The notes beneath the pieces were generated by a model that saw nothing but the letters and a program-made list of their open reading frames with translations, was not told where the DNA came from and did no database searches. The translations under genes were made by a program, and so were the position numbers. Shown here piece after piece: positions 16,508 through 24,628 of a DNA stretch of 64,000 nucleotides. Positions within the stretch are counted from its first letter, which is position 1. Each line of letters starts with the position of its first letter. Origin of the DNA: Bacterioplanes sp965233665 (GTDB taxonomy: Bacteria > Pseudomonadota > Gammaproteobacteria > Pseudomonadales > Oceanobacteraceae); NCBI GenBank assembly GCA_965233665.1, contig CBDDTG010000065.1:19657-83656 (forward strand), in the 5' to 3' direction.

Positions 16508-17356
16508 ATGAATAACAATAAATCGGCATCGACTCCGCATTACCAACCCGAGATTAAACCACGGCGTATGGCGTTTGATACCCAGCCACCGGCGCGCAAA
16601 TACACGTTTCGTGATAACTCCCTAGTCAGCACGTTTTTTTATGCGCTATCGGCGCTGTTCCCAGACGGTGAGCGCTTTTTTATTCATTCGGTGCGCCATT
16701 ATCGTGAGCAAATCCCAGACCCAGAGCTGCAACAGCAAATCAAGGGGTTTATCGGCCAGGAAGCGCATCATGGCGTCTCCCACGAGCAGCTGAACCGGGC
16801 GATTGAATCGCTGGGTTTTCCGATGAGCAAGATCACGAGCGCCATGCTAAAGCGCATCGAGTTTTTAAAAACGCTAAGTCACTCGCGCCAGTTGGCGCTG
16901 ACGGTGGCGATGGAGCACTTTACTGCTTCACTGGCGGAGTTTTTATTAAAAAACCCAGACATTCTCGATGACGTTGACCCCACCATTCGGCAAATGCTGA
17001 TTTGGCACGCGGTGGAAGAGATTGAACACAAAGCCGTGGCGTTTGATGTGTATCGTCGCTGTGTGAATAACGAGTTTATGCGCAAGCGGGTCATGGTCAT
17101 TGCCATGGTGAGTTTGTTCTCGCGTTTGGCTTGGTATCAAGTGCAAATGCTGTGGGCCGATCGTCATTGGCCGAGCCTGCGTGAGTGGCGCGAAGCCTGG
17201 CGGTTTTTTTGGGGCAAGCGCGGTATTTTGCGCGACAACATGAAGGGGCTGGCGAAGTTCTTTCGAACTGGCTTTCACCCCTGGGATATTGATCAACAAG
17301 CTTTGATTGAGAACTGGCAGCAACGCTTTCCGGATGTGGCGGCGCTGCAGCGTTAG
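16508..17356 (+). CDS. Metal-dependent hydrolase, PF10118-type
   Basis: 282 residues from ATG 16508 (GGCAGGTGAG upstream); an earlier start at 16493 would add five residues. The protein is mostly helical with histidine and glutamate-rich motifs expected to hold a metal centre: FFIHSVRHYREQIPDPELQQ, FIGQEAHHGVSHEQLN, AMEHFTASLAEFLL and WHAVEEIEHKAVAFDVYRR. This arrangement matches the predicted metal-dependent hydrolase family PF10118, whose substrate is not established. It is divergent from the AraC gene and overlaps the end of the convergent binding-protein gene by 4 bp. Regulation by the AraC protein is an inference from position. Confidence 0.8.
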   Translation: MNNNKSASTPHYQPEIKPRRMAFDTQPPARKYTFRDNSLVSTFFYALSALFPDGERFFIHSVRHYREQIPDPELQQQIKGFIGQEAHHGVSHEQLNRAIESLGFPMSKITSAMLKRIEFLKTLSHSRQLALTVAMEHFTASLAEFLLKNPDILDDVDPTIRQMLIWHAVEEIEHKAVAFDVYRRCVNNEFMRKRVMVIAMVSLFSRLAWYQVQMLWADRHWPSLREWREAWRFFWGKRGILRDNMKGLAKFFRTGFHPWDIDQQALIENWQQRFPDVAALQR

Positions 17357-18117
17357 TGCAACGCGGGGCGAGTGCTTTGAATGGCCTCGTCCACCAGCTG
17401 CTGATAGCGACCGCTTTGTTTAAATTGGCGCAAGGCCACATCAAAGCGGTCGCGAATGGCGGTTAACTGGCGCTGGCGTGAAAACGCAATGTAGCTGTTG
17501 GTGCTTTGCACCGGGGGTTGCAGTATGTGCAATGGCTGCGGCAGTTTCATTTGCTGCAACAAAACACGCGCACCAAACTCGTTGTTCACCCACAAATCGG
17601 CGCGGCCGTTGCTGACCATGAGGGCACACTGCTCAGCCGAGTTGATACGGTATACGGTGGCAAAGTGCTGCTGCGTTAGCAGCTGATCCATATAGCTGCC
17701 GTAACTCACATCGTTCACGGCACAAATGCTCAGGCCATTGCCCGGTTGGCGCCAGGCCACCGCTTTGGGCGTGGCCTGAATCAGGCTGATGTTTTGAACG
17801 AACAGCACCTCTTGGCTGTAATCGGCAAAGCGTTGGCGCTCGGGGGTTTTAAAAGCGGTAAAAATGGCATCGGCGCGTCCGTGTTCGATGTCGCTGATGG
17901 CGCGAGCCCAAGGCAAAATGCGCACGTTTACCTCCACATCAATGGCGCTAAACACTTGCTTCACCAACTCCACTGCCACTCCGGCGGGCTGGCCTTGTTG
18001 GCTGTAGATGTAGGGCGGATATTGCAGCGTCACCAGCTCCAGTGGTGGGCGTGGTTCGGCGTGTGCTGCCGGTAGCATCAGGCCAATCAGCCAGCTGATT
18101 AATAAACACACACGCAT
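17353..18117 (-). CDS. Periplasmic solute-binding protein, SBP family 3-like
   Basis: 254 residues from ATG 18117; starts at 18135 or 18198 are possible. A signal peptide (MRVCLLISWLIGLMLPAAHA) precedes a type II periplasmic binding fold: LELVTLQYPPYIYSQQGQPA, GVAVELVKQVFSAIDVEVN, RILPWARAISDIEHGRADAI and FADYSQEVLFVQ. The pattern is that of amino-acid-type SBP_bac_3 proteins without an attached transporter. No permease or ATPase is nearby, so it may be an orphan sensor or share a transporter elsewhere. Its 3' end overlaps the hydrolase gene tail to tail. Confidence 0.8.
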   Translation of the reverse strand: MRVCLLISWLIGLMLPAAHAEPRPPLELVTLQYPPYIYSQQGQPAGVAVELVKQVFSAIDVEVNVRILPWARAISDIEHGRADAIFTAFKTPERQRFADYSQEVLFVQNISLIQATPKAVAWRQPGNGLSICAVNDVSYGSYMDQLLTQQHFATVYRINSAEQCALMVSNGRADLWVNNEFGARVLLQQMKLPQPLHILQPPVQSTNSYIAFSRQRQLTAIRDRFDVALRQFKQSGRYQQLVDEAIQSTRPALH

Positions 18118-18227
18118 TGCGACGACCTTGTCCATGAAAGAAACCCTGAGTATAGGGGAGATGGGGCCGAAACCGACAAGGTCATCGCTCTGTGGCATAA
18201 TCCCGCCTCTTTTATGTGGAGATCACC

Positions 18228-18791
18228 ATGAGTCTTGAGCAAAGCCTGCGTCAGCGTGCCAACGATCAATGCGAGCTGTGTAGCAGCCCGGATAACTTAA
18301 GTGCCTACTTGTTGCCGCCCGACACCAATGCCCGGGTCGATAACAGCGTGTTGTTATGCGGCACTTGCCTGGAGCAAGTCAATGGCGCTGAGTTGCAGCA
18401 AAATCACTGGCGCTGCTTAAACGACAGCATGTGGAACAGCGAGCCGGCGGTACAGGTGCTGGCCTATCGCATGCTGCAGCGCTTAAGCAGTGAAACCTGG
18501 GCGCAAGATTTGCTCGAAATGCTTTACCTGGATGAAGACACGCAGAAATGGGCAGATCGCGGCCTGGTGGATCTCAACGCCGAGCCTACTTTGGATGCCA
18601 ATGGCGCCCAGCTGGCTGCTGGCGATAACGTGGTGCTGGTTAAAGACCTGGATGTTAAAGGCGCTAACTTTACCGCCAAGCGTGGCACGGCCGTGCGCGG
18701 TATTTCATTAAGCGATAACCCCAAGCACATTGAAGGCCGGGTCAATGGCCAGCGCATTGTGATTATTGCCGAGTATGTAAAAAAGTCCTGA
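18228..18791 (+). CDS. PhnA domain protein
   Basis: 187 residues from ATG 18228, with GTGGAGATCACC upstream. The N-terminal part has Cys pairs typical of the PhnA zinc-ribbon (CELCSSPDNLSAYLLPP and LLCGTCLEQ). The C-terminal SH3-like PhnA domain reads AAGDNVVLVKDLDVKGANFT and KRGTAVRGISLSDNPKHIEG. Despite the historical name, members are not the phosphonoacetate hydrolase; their role is unclear. It is followed after 37 bp by a VOC protein in the same direction and could share its transcript. Confidence 0.85.
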   Translation: MSLEQSLRQRANDQCELCSSPDNLSAYLLPPDTNARVDNSVLLCGTCLEQVNGAELQQNHWRCLNDSMWNSEPAVQVLAYRMLQRLSSETWAQDLLEMLYLDEDTQKWADRGLVDLNAEPTLDANGAQLAAGDNVVLVKDLDVKGANFTAKRGTAVRGISLSDNPKHIEGRVNGQRIVIIAEYVKKS

Positions 18792-18828
18792 TGGTGCATG
18801 ATGGGCGGGTGACTACAAGGAGGTCTAT

Positions 18829-19167
18829 ATGATCAATTACATTGAATTCCCCGCTCATAACCTAGAGGCCACTCAGGCATTTTTTGAACAGGTTTTCGGT
18901 TGGCAGTTTCAGGCCTACGGCCCGGATTACATTGCCTTTGGTAATTCCGGCACCCCCGGCGGTTTTTATCGCAGCGACAATGCCAGCCGTATGGCAAACG
19001 GGGCTGCTTTGGTGGTGATTCAAGTCGATGACTTGGAGGCCAAGCTGGCTGAGGTCAAAGCCGCCGGCGGTGATATCTGCCAAGACATCTTTAGCTTCCC
19101 CGGTGGGCGGCGCTTTCACTTTATTGAGCCAAGCGGCAACGAACTGTCGGTGTGGTCGGAAGCGTAA
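18829..19167 (+). CDS. VOC family (glyoxalase/bleomycin-resistance fold) protein
   Basis: 112 residues starting at ATG 18829 after a near-perfect AAGGAGG. One VOC domain: MINYIEFPAHNLEATQAFFE at the start, GWQFQAYGPDYIAFGN, VVIQVDDLEAKLAEVKAAGG and GGRRFHFIEPSGNELSVWSE. Several positions are consistent with metal-binding His/Glu in this fold, but the substrate cannot be inferred. Probably cytosolic and a homodimer, as is usual for single-domain members. Confidence 0.85.
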   Translation: MINYIEFPAHNLEATQAFFEQVFGWQFQAYGPDYIAFGNSGTPGGFYRSDNASRMANGAALVVIQVDDLEAKLAEVKAAGGDICQDIFSFPGGRRFHFIEPSGNELSVWSEA

Positions 19168-19180
19168 GGCTTAGACCTTA

Positions 19181-19222
19181 GACGTTAAGGCTCAGACGTT
19201 AAGGCTCAGACGTTGAGGTTTA
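19181..19222. repeat. Three tandem 14-bp units
   Basis: GACGTTAAGGCTCA occurs at 19181-19194 and 19195-19208, followed by a diverged unit GACGTTGAGGTTTA. It lies between the VOC gene and the thiopurine methyltransferase gene. Confidence 0.8.
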
Positions 19223-19288
19223 GGCGCTGGCCAGCGAGCGTATTTTGCGCTAGCTTGGCTGGCCCTTACTGATTTGTTGAGTAGTAAC

Positions 19289-19948
19289 GTGGAAGCGCAA
19301 TTTTGGATCGACAAATGGCAAAAGATGGAAATCGGTTTCCATCTGGATGAAGTCAATAAAGTGCTGCTGAAATACTGGCCAACGCTAAACACTCGGCCAC
19401 CGCAGCGCGTTTTAGTGCCACTGTGCGGCAAGTCGTTGGATGTGTTGTGGCTGCGCCAGCAAGGGCACTCGGTGGTGGGCATCGAGTTAAGTGACATCGC
19501 CCTGGCCGAGTTGGCCACCCTGATGACCTCTGAGCTGGGCATTGAGCTCAGCTGTGAGCAGCGCGAGCAGGGCAAGGTGTATCAGGGCGAGGGCGTCACC
19601 TTGATTGCCGGTGACTTTTTCGACCAGCCCGCCCTTGGCCCCATTGATTGGGTTTATGATCGTGCGGCCTTGGTGGCCTTGCCCGAAAACATGCGCCGCG
19701 ACTACGCTCGCCAGCTGCGCCATATCAGCGGCAGTGCGCCACAATTTTTGATTACCCTCGATTATCGACAAGCTCAGATGAGCGGCCCGCCGTTTGCCAT
19801 CAGTGACGAAGAAGTGCAGCAGCATTACAGCAGTCATTACCATATTGAACTGCTGGAAAGTCGTGAGCTGATTGAGCAAGAGCCGCGTTTTCGTGAGCGT
19901 GGCCTGGATTCATTTGTGCAGCGTGCTTATAAGTTGATGCCGCGTTAG
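19289..19948 (+). CDS. tpm: Thiopurine S-methyltransferase
   Basis: 219 residues from GTG 19289, which gives the family start MEAQFWIDKWQKMEIGFH; a TTG at 19274 is less likely. SAM-binding class I methyltransferase motifs are RVLVPLCGKSLDVLWLRQQG (motif I) and GHSVVGIELSDIALAEL. The sequence DWVYDRAALVALPENMRRDY is characteristic of bacterial TPMT. These enzymes methylate thiopurines and can detoxify selenium or tellurium oxyanions to volatile methyl compounds. Length matches the usual 218-220 residues. Monocistronic by appearance. Confidence 0.9.
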   Translation: MEAQFWIDKWQKMEIGFHLDEVNKVLLKYWPTLNTRPPQRVLVPLCGKSLDVLWLRQQGHSVVGIELSDIALAELATLMTSELGIELSCEQREQGKVYQGEGVTLIAGDFFDQPALGPIDWVYDRAALVALPENMRRDYARQLRHISGSAPQFLITLDYRQAQMSGPPFAISDEEVQQHYSSHYHIELLESRELIEQEPRFRERGLDSFVQRAYKLMPR

Positions 19949-20063
19949 TGTCCTGAGTTAGAAGTGCGCATGCTGTCAGCGTGCCATCCAAGTTCTCTGG
20001 CGAGGTGTGTCTCGCGGCCAATGGTGGTTCCATTGGCAAGAGGCAGAGGCAGGCCAGAGGGCA

Positions 20064-20774
20064 CTAAGCCTCTAGCCGCAATACGCATATTTTGTCTGGC
20101 TCTGGGTAATGCCATACCAGGTTGAAATCCCATAACCGCACGCCGTATTCGCGCTCAGGCCCAGGCTGTTGATAAGCCGGTTTGGGGTCTTGTGCCAGGC
20201 ATTGCTCAATCACGGCCATCACAGGTTGCTGTAGACGCTGCTCAGCACTCAGGGCTTGTGCTTTGGCCGTGGGGCTAAAGCACACCTCAATGTCGGCAGG
20301 CGGCAGGGGCGCAATGTGGTTGTGAGCCTCTTCTACCTGATCGGCGTAAGGCACATAGGGGCGAATATCGACAATCGGTGTGCCGTCGAGCAAATCCAGC
20401 CCACTCACCACCAGTACACCGGGCTCCACTGCGATCAACTCCACCACGCTAAGGCCAAGATTATTGGGCCTGTGGGTAGCGCGTGAGGCAAATACCCCCA
20501 ATTTTTGATTGCCGCCTAAGCGCGGCGGGCGTACCTGCAAATGCGGTTTGTCGGCTTGGGTCAGAGTTTGGTGAAAGATAAAGGTCAGCCACAAATGGCT
20601 GACTTGCTCCAAGCCGGCCACGGCTTTGGGGTCATCGTAGGGGGGCAGCAATTGCAACCTGCCCTGGACCGCCGGTGCCAATCTAGGTTGGCGCGGAATG
20701 GCGAACTTCTCACGGAACGGTGTGTTAGCAATAGCGATGGGGTGAATCGCATAGGACGGTGCATCTGACAGCAA
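20064..20774 (-). CDS. trmO: tRNA (N6-threonylcarbamoyladenosine-37-N6)-methyltransferase TrmO
   Basis: 236 residues from a TTG at 20774, which follows AGGTGG and gives the same length as E. coli TrmO (235). Family motifs: HPIAIANTPFREKFAIPRQP, GLEQVSHLWLTFIFHQT, RPPRLGGNQKLGVFASRATH, RPNNLGLSVVEL, GLDLLDGTPIVDIRPYVPYA and LAQDPKPAYQQ. The enzyme uses SAM to make m6t6A at position 37 of tRNAs reading ACY codons. It is divergent from fadL. A longer frame upstream to 20939 covers the fadL promoter region and is unlikely to be translated. Confidence 0.92.
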   Translation of the reverse strand: MLSDAPSYAIHPIAIANTPFREKFAIPRQPRLAPAVQGRLQLLPPYDDPKAVAGLEQVSHLWLTFIFHQTLTQADKPHLQVRPPRLGGNQKLGVFASRATHRPNNLGLSVVELIAVEPGVLVVSGLDLLDGTPIVDIRPYVPYADQVEEAHNHIAPLPPADIEVCFSPTAKAQALSAEQRLQQPVMAVIEQCLAQDPKPAYQQPGPEREYGVRLWDFNLVWHYPEPDKICVLRLEA

Positions 20775-21023
20775 AATAACCACCTGATAAACGGCACGGT
20801 GTCGGCCTTTAAGAAAAATCCGGCCCAGTATACCAGCCTGCTCAACGAAGGTTTTTGTTGCCTTTGGCTCACTGCTTTGTTTCCCAATGTTACCGGTTTG
20901 GCACAAATTGTTACAAATTGGCCTGATGCTGGCTGGCATACTCCGGCCGTTTTTCTCTTTGGTGCGTCAGTGTCTGTACAGCGACCGGCACCCAATAAAC
21001 ATAACAGTAAGGAAAACCCTCAA

Positions 21024-22616
21024 ATGTTGAAGCAAGCGTCTGTGTTAGCAACGGCGGTCGCTCTGGCCAGCCAGGCCATGGCCTCCGGTTATAAAATCAA
21101 TGAGCAAAGCGCCAGCGGCGTCGGCAATGCTTATGCTGGCCGTGCAGCCGTGGCTGAAGACGCCTCGGTGGTTTTTTATAACCCCGCCGGTATGACTCGT
21201 CTTAAGCGCCCAGAGTTAAGTGTGGGTGTGACGTACATTGATGTGAACGGCAGTTTTGAGGGTGAGCGCTTAAACAGTGCCGGTATTTCCAGTGATTTTG
21301 AGCCTGGCGCTTACGGCGATGGCGGCGATTTTGTGCCTAACCCGACCATTCCTTTTATGTACTACGTGCGCCCGCTGGATGACAAAGCAGCGATTGGCCT
21401 GGGCATCTTTGCGCCGTTTGGTACCCACACCGATTACGAATCCAATGCGCTGGTGGGTGGTTTTGCCGATGAAACCAAGCTCACCACCATCGACATTCAG
21501 CCGACCTTTGCTTACCAGCTGACCGACACACTCTCTATTGGTGTGGGCATCGACATCGTATTTGCAGAAGGCTTGCTGTCTAAGCAGCTCGACACTGTGC
21601 CGTTCGTGCCAGAAGCGTATGTGCAAGGCGCGCAAATGCAGCTGAATAACAGCGGTCTGGACCCGAACTCAGCGGCCTTTATGCAGCAGCAGGCCAAAAT
21701 TGATGCCATTTCTGGCCTCAATGACCCCAGCTACATGGGTTACGACAACAAGTTTGAAGTGGAAGGCGATGACCGCGGTTATGGCTGGAACTTCGGCGTG
21801 ATGTGGGACATCAGCCCAGCCACCACCTTTGGCTTTGCGTATCGCTCAGAAATCGCCCTCGATTTAGAAGGCACCGCCAAGTTTAAGCAAAACCAGGGCG
21901 TGCAGGTGTTTTCACCTGAGCTGAAAGGCAATCCGTTACTCGATGCCGACAATAACGGCGTAGTGCTGGCGGACGCAGCCATTGCCGCCAAAAATGGCGA
22001 GCTGTTTGGTTTAAGCGAAGCTGAGCTGGTGCAAAAGGTCCAAGGCTTTAGCGGCGAAGTAAAAGATCAAGACGCACGCGTGCCTTTGACCACGCCGCGC
22101 TCTGCCACCTTTAGCTTGGCGCACCGCATTAACGACCGCGTGCAATTGCAAGGCGGCGCTACTTGGACGGACTGGTCGGTATTTAAATACTTCGACGTGA
22201 TCGCCACTCGCTCAGGCATCATTGATGACATCAGCGGTCTGGGTGAAAATTACATTGGCCACATCGTGGAAAAATGGCACGACACTTGGTCTTACGCTGT
22301 GGGCGCTAGCTACCAGGTGAATCATGACTGGCTGCTGCGTGCTGGCTATGCCTTTGATGAGTCGCCAGTGGCCGAACAACACCGCACGGCGCGTGTGCCT
22401 GACAACGACCGTCAGTGGCTGACCGCCGGTGCTAAATACAACGTCAATGACGACATCAGCTTTGATTTGGGTCTGGCTTATTTGATCATGGATGAGTCGG
22501 AGCTGAACGAGTATGACTACGACCTAGACGACAACGTTAAAGGTCTGCAAAACGCGACCGGCACCTACGATATGGATGCCCTGGGCGTGTCGTTGCAAAT
22601 GAACTACCGCATGTAA
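21024..22616 (+). CDS. FadL/OmpP1 family outer-membrane transport protein
   Basis: 531 residues from ATG 21024 (TAAGGAAAACC upstream). A signal peptide (MLKQASVLATAVALASQAMA) is followed by the family N-terminus SGYKINEQSASGVGNAYAGR, then AAVAEDASVVFYNPAGMTRL, the NPAG signature. The barrel includes LGIFAPFGTHTDY, GYGWNFGVMWDISPATTFGF and the C-terminal GVSLQMNYRM. FadL-type porins bind long-chain fatty acids or other hydrophobics and let them diffuse laterally. This one is longer than E. coli FadL because of insertions in the extracellular loops. It is transcribed alone, with two terminators after the stop. Confidence 0.92.
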   Translation: MLKQASVLATAVALASQAMASGYKINEQSASGVGNAYAGRAAVAEDASVVFYNPAGMTRLKRPELSVGVTYIDVNGSFEGERLNSAGISSDFEPGAYGDGGDFVPNPTIPFMYYVRPLDDKAAIGLGIFAPFGTHTDYESNALVGGFADETKLTTIDIQPTFAYQLTDTLSIGVGIDIVFAEGLLSKQLDTVPFVPEAYVQGAQMQLNNSGLDPNSAAFMQQQAKIDAISGLNDPSYMGYDNKFEVEGDDRGYGWNFGVMWDISPATTFGFAYRSEIALDLEGTAKFKQNQGVQVFSPELKGNPLLDADNNGVVLADAAIAAKNGELFGLSEAELVQKVQGFSGEVKDQDARVPLTTPRSATFSLAHRINDRVQLQGGATWTDWSVFKYFDVIATRSGIIDDISGLGENYIGHIVEKWHDTWSYAVGASYQVNHDWLLRAGYAFDESPVAEQHRTARVPDNDRQWLTAGAKYNVNDDISFDLGLAYLIMDESELNEYDYDLDDNVKGLQNATGTYDMDALGVSLQMNYRM

Positions 22617-22635
22617 TTGCACAAGCGGTAAATGT

Positions 22636-22661
22636 AAGCCGGGCAATCGCCCGGCTTTTTT
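22636..22661 (+). terminator. Terminator after fadL-like gene
   Basis: AAGCCGGGC-AAT-GCCCGGCTTTTTT, a perfect 8-bp stem followed by a T run, 20 bp after the stop. Confidence 0.9.
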
Positions 22662-22706
22662 ATATCTGTCGTTTAAGCCTGAAGCAATGGGCAAAAAACA
22701 GGCATA

Positions 22707-22741
22707 AAAAAAGGCCGCTGCATTTCTGCAGCGGCCTTTTC
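22707..22741. terminator. Bidirectional terminator between fadL-like gene and tRNA-Ser
   Basis: AAAAAAAGGCCGCTGCA-TTTC-TGCAGCGGCCTTTT: long perfect stem with A and T runs on both sides. It serves the minus-strand tRNA and can also terminate fadL readthrough. Confidence 0.88.
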
Positions 22742-22746
22742 GAATA

Positions 22747-22837
22747 TGGCGGAGGGATAGGGATTTGAACCCTAGATACGCTATTAACGTATGCCGGTTT
22801 TCAAGACCGGTGCTTTCAACCGCTCAGCCATCCCTCC
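22747..22837 (-). tRNA. tRNA-Ser (anticodon UGA)
   Basis: 91 nt in the minus sense. It starts GGAGGGATGGCTGAGCGGTT, has the anticodon stem-loop CCGGTCTTGAAAACCGG with TGA as anticodon, a long variable arm (CATACGTTAATAGCGTAT) as expected for class II tRNAs, T-arm GGGTTCAAATCCC, and ends TCCCTCC-G-CCA with encoded CCA. The acceptor stem pairs GGAGGGA with TCCCTCC. Confidence 0.97.
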
Positions 22838-22925
22838 AAGCGGCGCGTACTTTACTACAACCAGAATAAAAGTAAAGAGCCGCGCCAAAAAAAGTAGTGG
22901 GCAGCGTGGCTGCCCTCAGCGCGCT

Positions 22926-24296
22926 TTAGGCGTCGCTGTTTTCTGTGCCGGTATTTTGAGCAGCAATGGCCTCACCCAGCGCTTCATCGGCCACTTGCTC
23001 AAGCCATGCTAGGTCTACGCTTTGGTGCGCTTCACAAATAAACCAAGGTTCGCGTGAATCTGGCTCCAGCATAATGCCTTTGGCAATTAAACGGTGGGCA
23101 AAGGCGGTGTACAGCTCGCTGTTGGTTTGCTTCCAGTCGCGATAATTGTGCGGCACGTCTTGATCAGCACGGGTATTAAAGTGAATGCCAAACATCGAAT
23201 CAGGGCCAGCGAATTTATGCTCGATGCCGTGCTTGCTAAACACCCGTGACAGCACTTGCTGAATGGCCGCACCGGTTTGATGAATGGTGGCCAGGGCGTC
23301 TGTGTCTTTTAACACGCTTAAGGTGGCCTTAGCGGCGGCCAGGGCGATCATATTGGCGGTGTAAGTGCCGCCGTGGGTGACGCCACCTGTGCCTGAGTGA
23401 ATGGTGTTCATGACATCCGCGCGGCCGCCAAACGCTGCCACCGGGTAGCCGTTGCCCATGGCTTTGGCGAAGGTGGTGAGGTCGGCATAAATGCCATACA
23501 GCTGTTGTGCGCCACCCTTAGCAACGCGAAAGCCGGTTTTGACTTCATCAATAATCAGCAAAGCGCCGTGGGCATCGCACTGGTCGCGCAGGGCTTGCAT
23601 ATAAGCCTGGCTGGCGGCGATGGAGCCACAGTTGCCCATGATGGGTTCAATCACAATGGCGGCGATGTCGTTACCGACGCGCTTGAATACATCAATCAGG
23701 GCAGCTTCATCGTTGAGCGAGATGGTTTCTAAATGCTCGCGGCTGGCTTCGGGAATGCCAATGCCAAAGGCTTTGATCTCTGGCGCACTGTCGCCTTGTG
23801 GCTGCCAGTTATCGACGTCTGGCTTCCACATCATTTCGTCATACAAGCCGTGAAAGCCGCCTTCGACCACTACGATTTTATTGCGGCCGGTAAAACCCCG
23901 TGCGGTGCGCACGGCGCCTAACACGGCCTCGGTGCCGGAATTGGCAAAACGCATTTTTTCGATTTGCGGGCACAGGCTTTTCACCAGTTCGATGACTTCT
24001 GCATCCAGGCCCGTTGAAAAGCCAGACATGGTGCCGATGTTGGTGATGGCGTCGATCACGGCGTTGTCGATGCGAGCATCGCGATAGCCCAAAATGATCG
24101 GCCCATACGCTAGGCGAAAATCAACAAACTCCTGGCCGTCGACATCGGTTAGCCGACAGCCCTTCAGCGATTCAACAAACACCGTGTTGTCATCGCCCCA
24201 GTAGCGATAACTGTCGGCAACGCCCATCGGCATATGAGTGTGAGCGGTCGCTAACAAAGCGTCGCGTTTTGGCTTGGGGGTAGCGGCTGTGGTCAT
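22926..24296 (-). CDS. Class III PLP-dependent aminotransferase, glutamate-1-semialdehyde mutase-like
   Basis: 456 residues from ATG 24296; a GTG at 24317 is an alternative. Class III fold motifs: LTDVDGQEFVDFRLAYGPII near the N-terminus, MRFANSGTEAVLGAVRTARG (PLP phosphate site), IIDEVKTGFRVAKGG and the Schiff-base region LTTFAKAMGNGYPVAAFGG, whose Lys (near residue 280) holds PLP. It resembles glutamate-1-semialdehyde 2,1-aminomutase but has an extended C-terminus ending FICEAHQSVDLAWLEQVADE, seen in GSA-like aminotransferases of secondary or amino-sugar metabolism. The substrate is not assignable and it is not in a heme gene cluster here. Next to tRNA-Ser. Confidence 0.87.
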   Translation of the reverse strand: MTTAATPKPKRDALLATAHTHMPMGVADSYRYWGDDNTVFVESLKGCRLTDVDGQEFVDFRLAYGPIILGYRDARIDNAVIDAITNIGTMSGFSTGLDAEVIELVKSLCPQIEKMRFANSGTEAVLGAVRTARGFTGRNKIVVVEGGFHGLYDEMMWKPDVDNWQPQGDSAPEIKAFGIGIPEASREHLETISLNDEAALIDVFKRVGNDIAAIVIEPIMGNCGSIAASQAYMQALRDQCDAHGALLIIDEVKTGFRVAKGGAQQLYGIYADLTTFAKAMGNGYPVAAFGGRADVMNTIHSGTGGVTHGGTYTANMIALAAAKATLSVLKDTDALATIHQTGAAIQQVLSRVFSKHGIEHKFAGPDSMFGIHFNTRADQDVPHNYRDWKQTNSELYTAFAHRLIAKGIMLEPDSREPWFICEAHQSVDLAWLEQVADEALGEAIAAQNTGTENSDA

Positions 24297-24628
24297 GGCA
24301 TCGTCTCTGAGCGGCACGAGTGGGTAAAAAAATAAGGCGCGATGATACGCGTTGGTGGCGGCGATTCAAATGTCGCTAAGCATGGCTTGGCAGGAATGTG
24401 ACTTTGCTAATAGGAAGAACCTAAAAAGGCCTGCACCGGAGGCGAAATGAAACCGGGCAGGCAAAGGCGGAAACCGGAGGAGTTACCGCGCGAGGAGGAA
24501 AGGGGGCAAGTCTGCTATGTAAGAGCCGGCCAGTGGCACGGCTCTTGGTAATATGCTCGGCAGCCTACTTAGTGAGCTGCTTGTTTAGTTGATCGCCTAG
24601 TTAGCGGCCTGCTGAGTTGGCTGCCTAC
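24297..24628. other. Intergenic region with hairpin and purine-rich block, no gene
   Basis: Between the aminotransferase start and the ccoG stop. It holds a purine-rich stretch at about 24425-24505 with several short GC-rich pairings (ACCGGAGGCGAAATGAAACC and GGCGGAAACCGGAGGAG). It also has the AAGAGCCG...CGGCTCTT hairpin and a duplicated GCAGCCTACTTAGT / GGCTGCCTACTTAGT word. No open frame of note. Confidence 0.5.
24521..24546 (-). terminator. Possible terminator hairpin after ccoG
   Basis: AAGAGCCG-GCCAGTGGCA-CGGCTCTT, 8-bp stem, about 80 bp beyond the ccoG stop. The T run is weak, so termination efficiency is uncertain. Confidence 0.4.
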
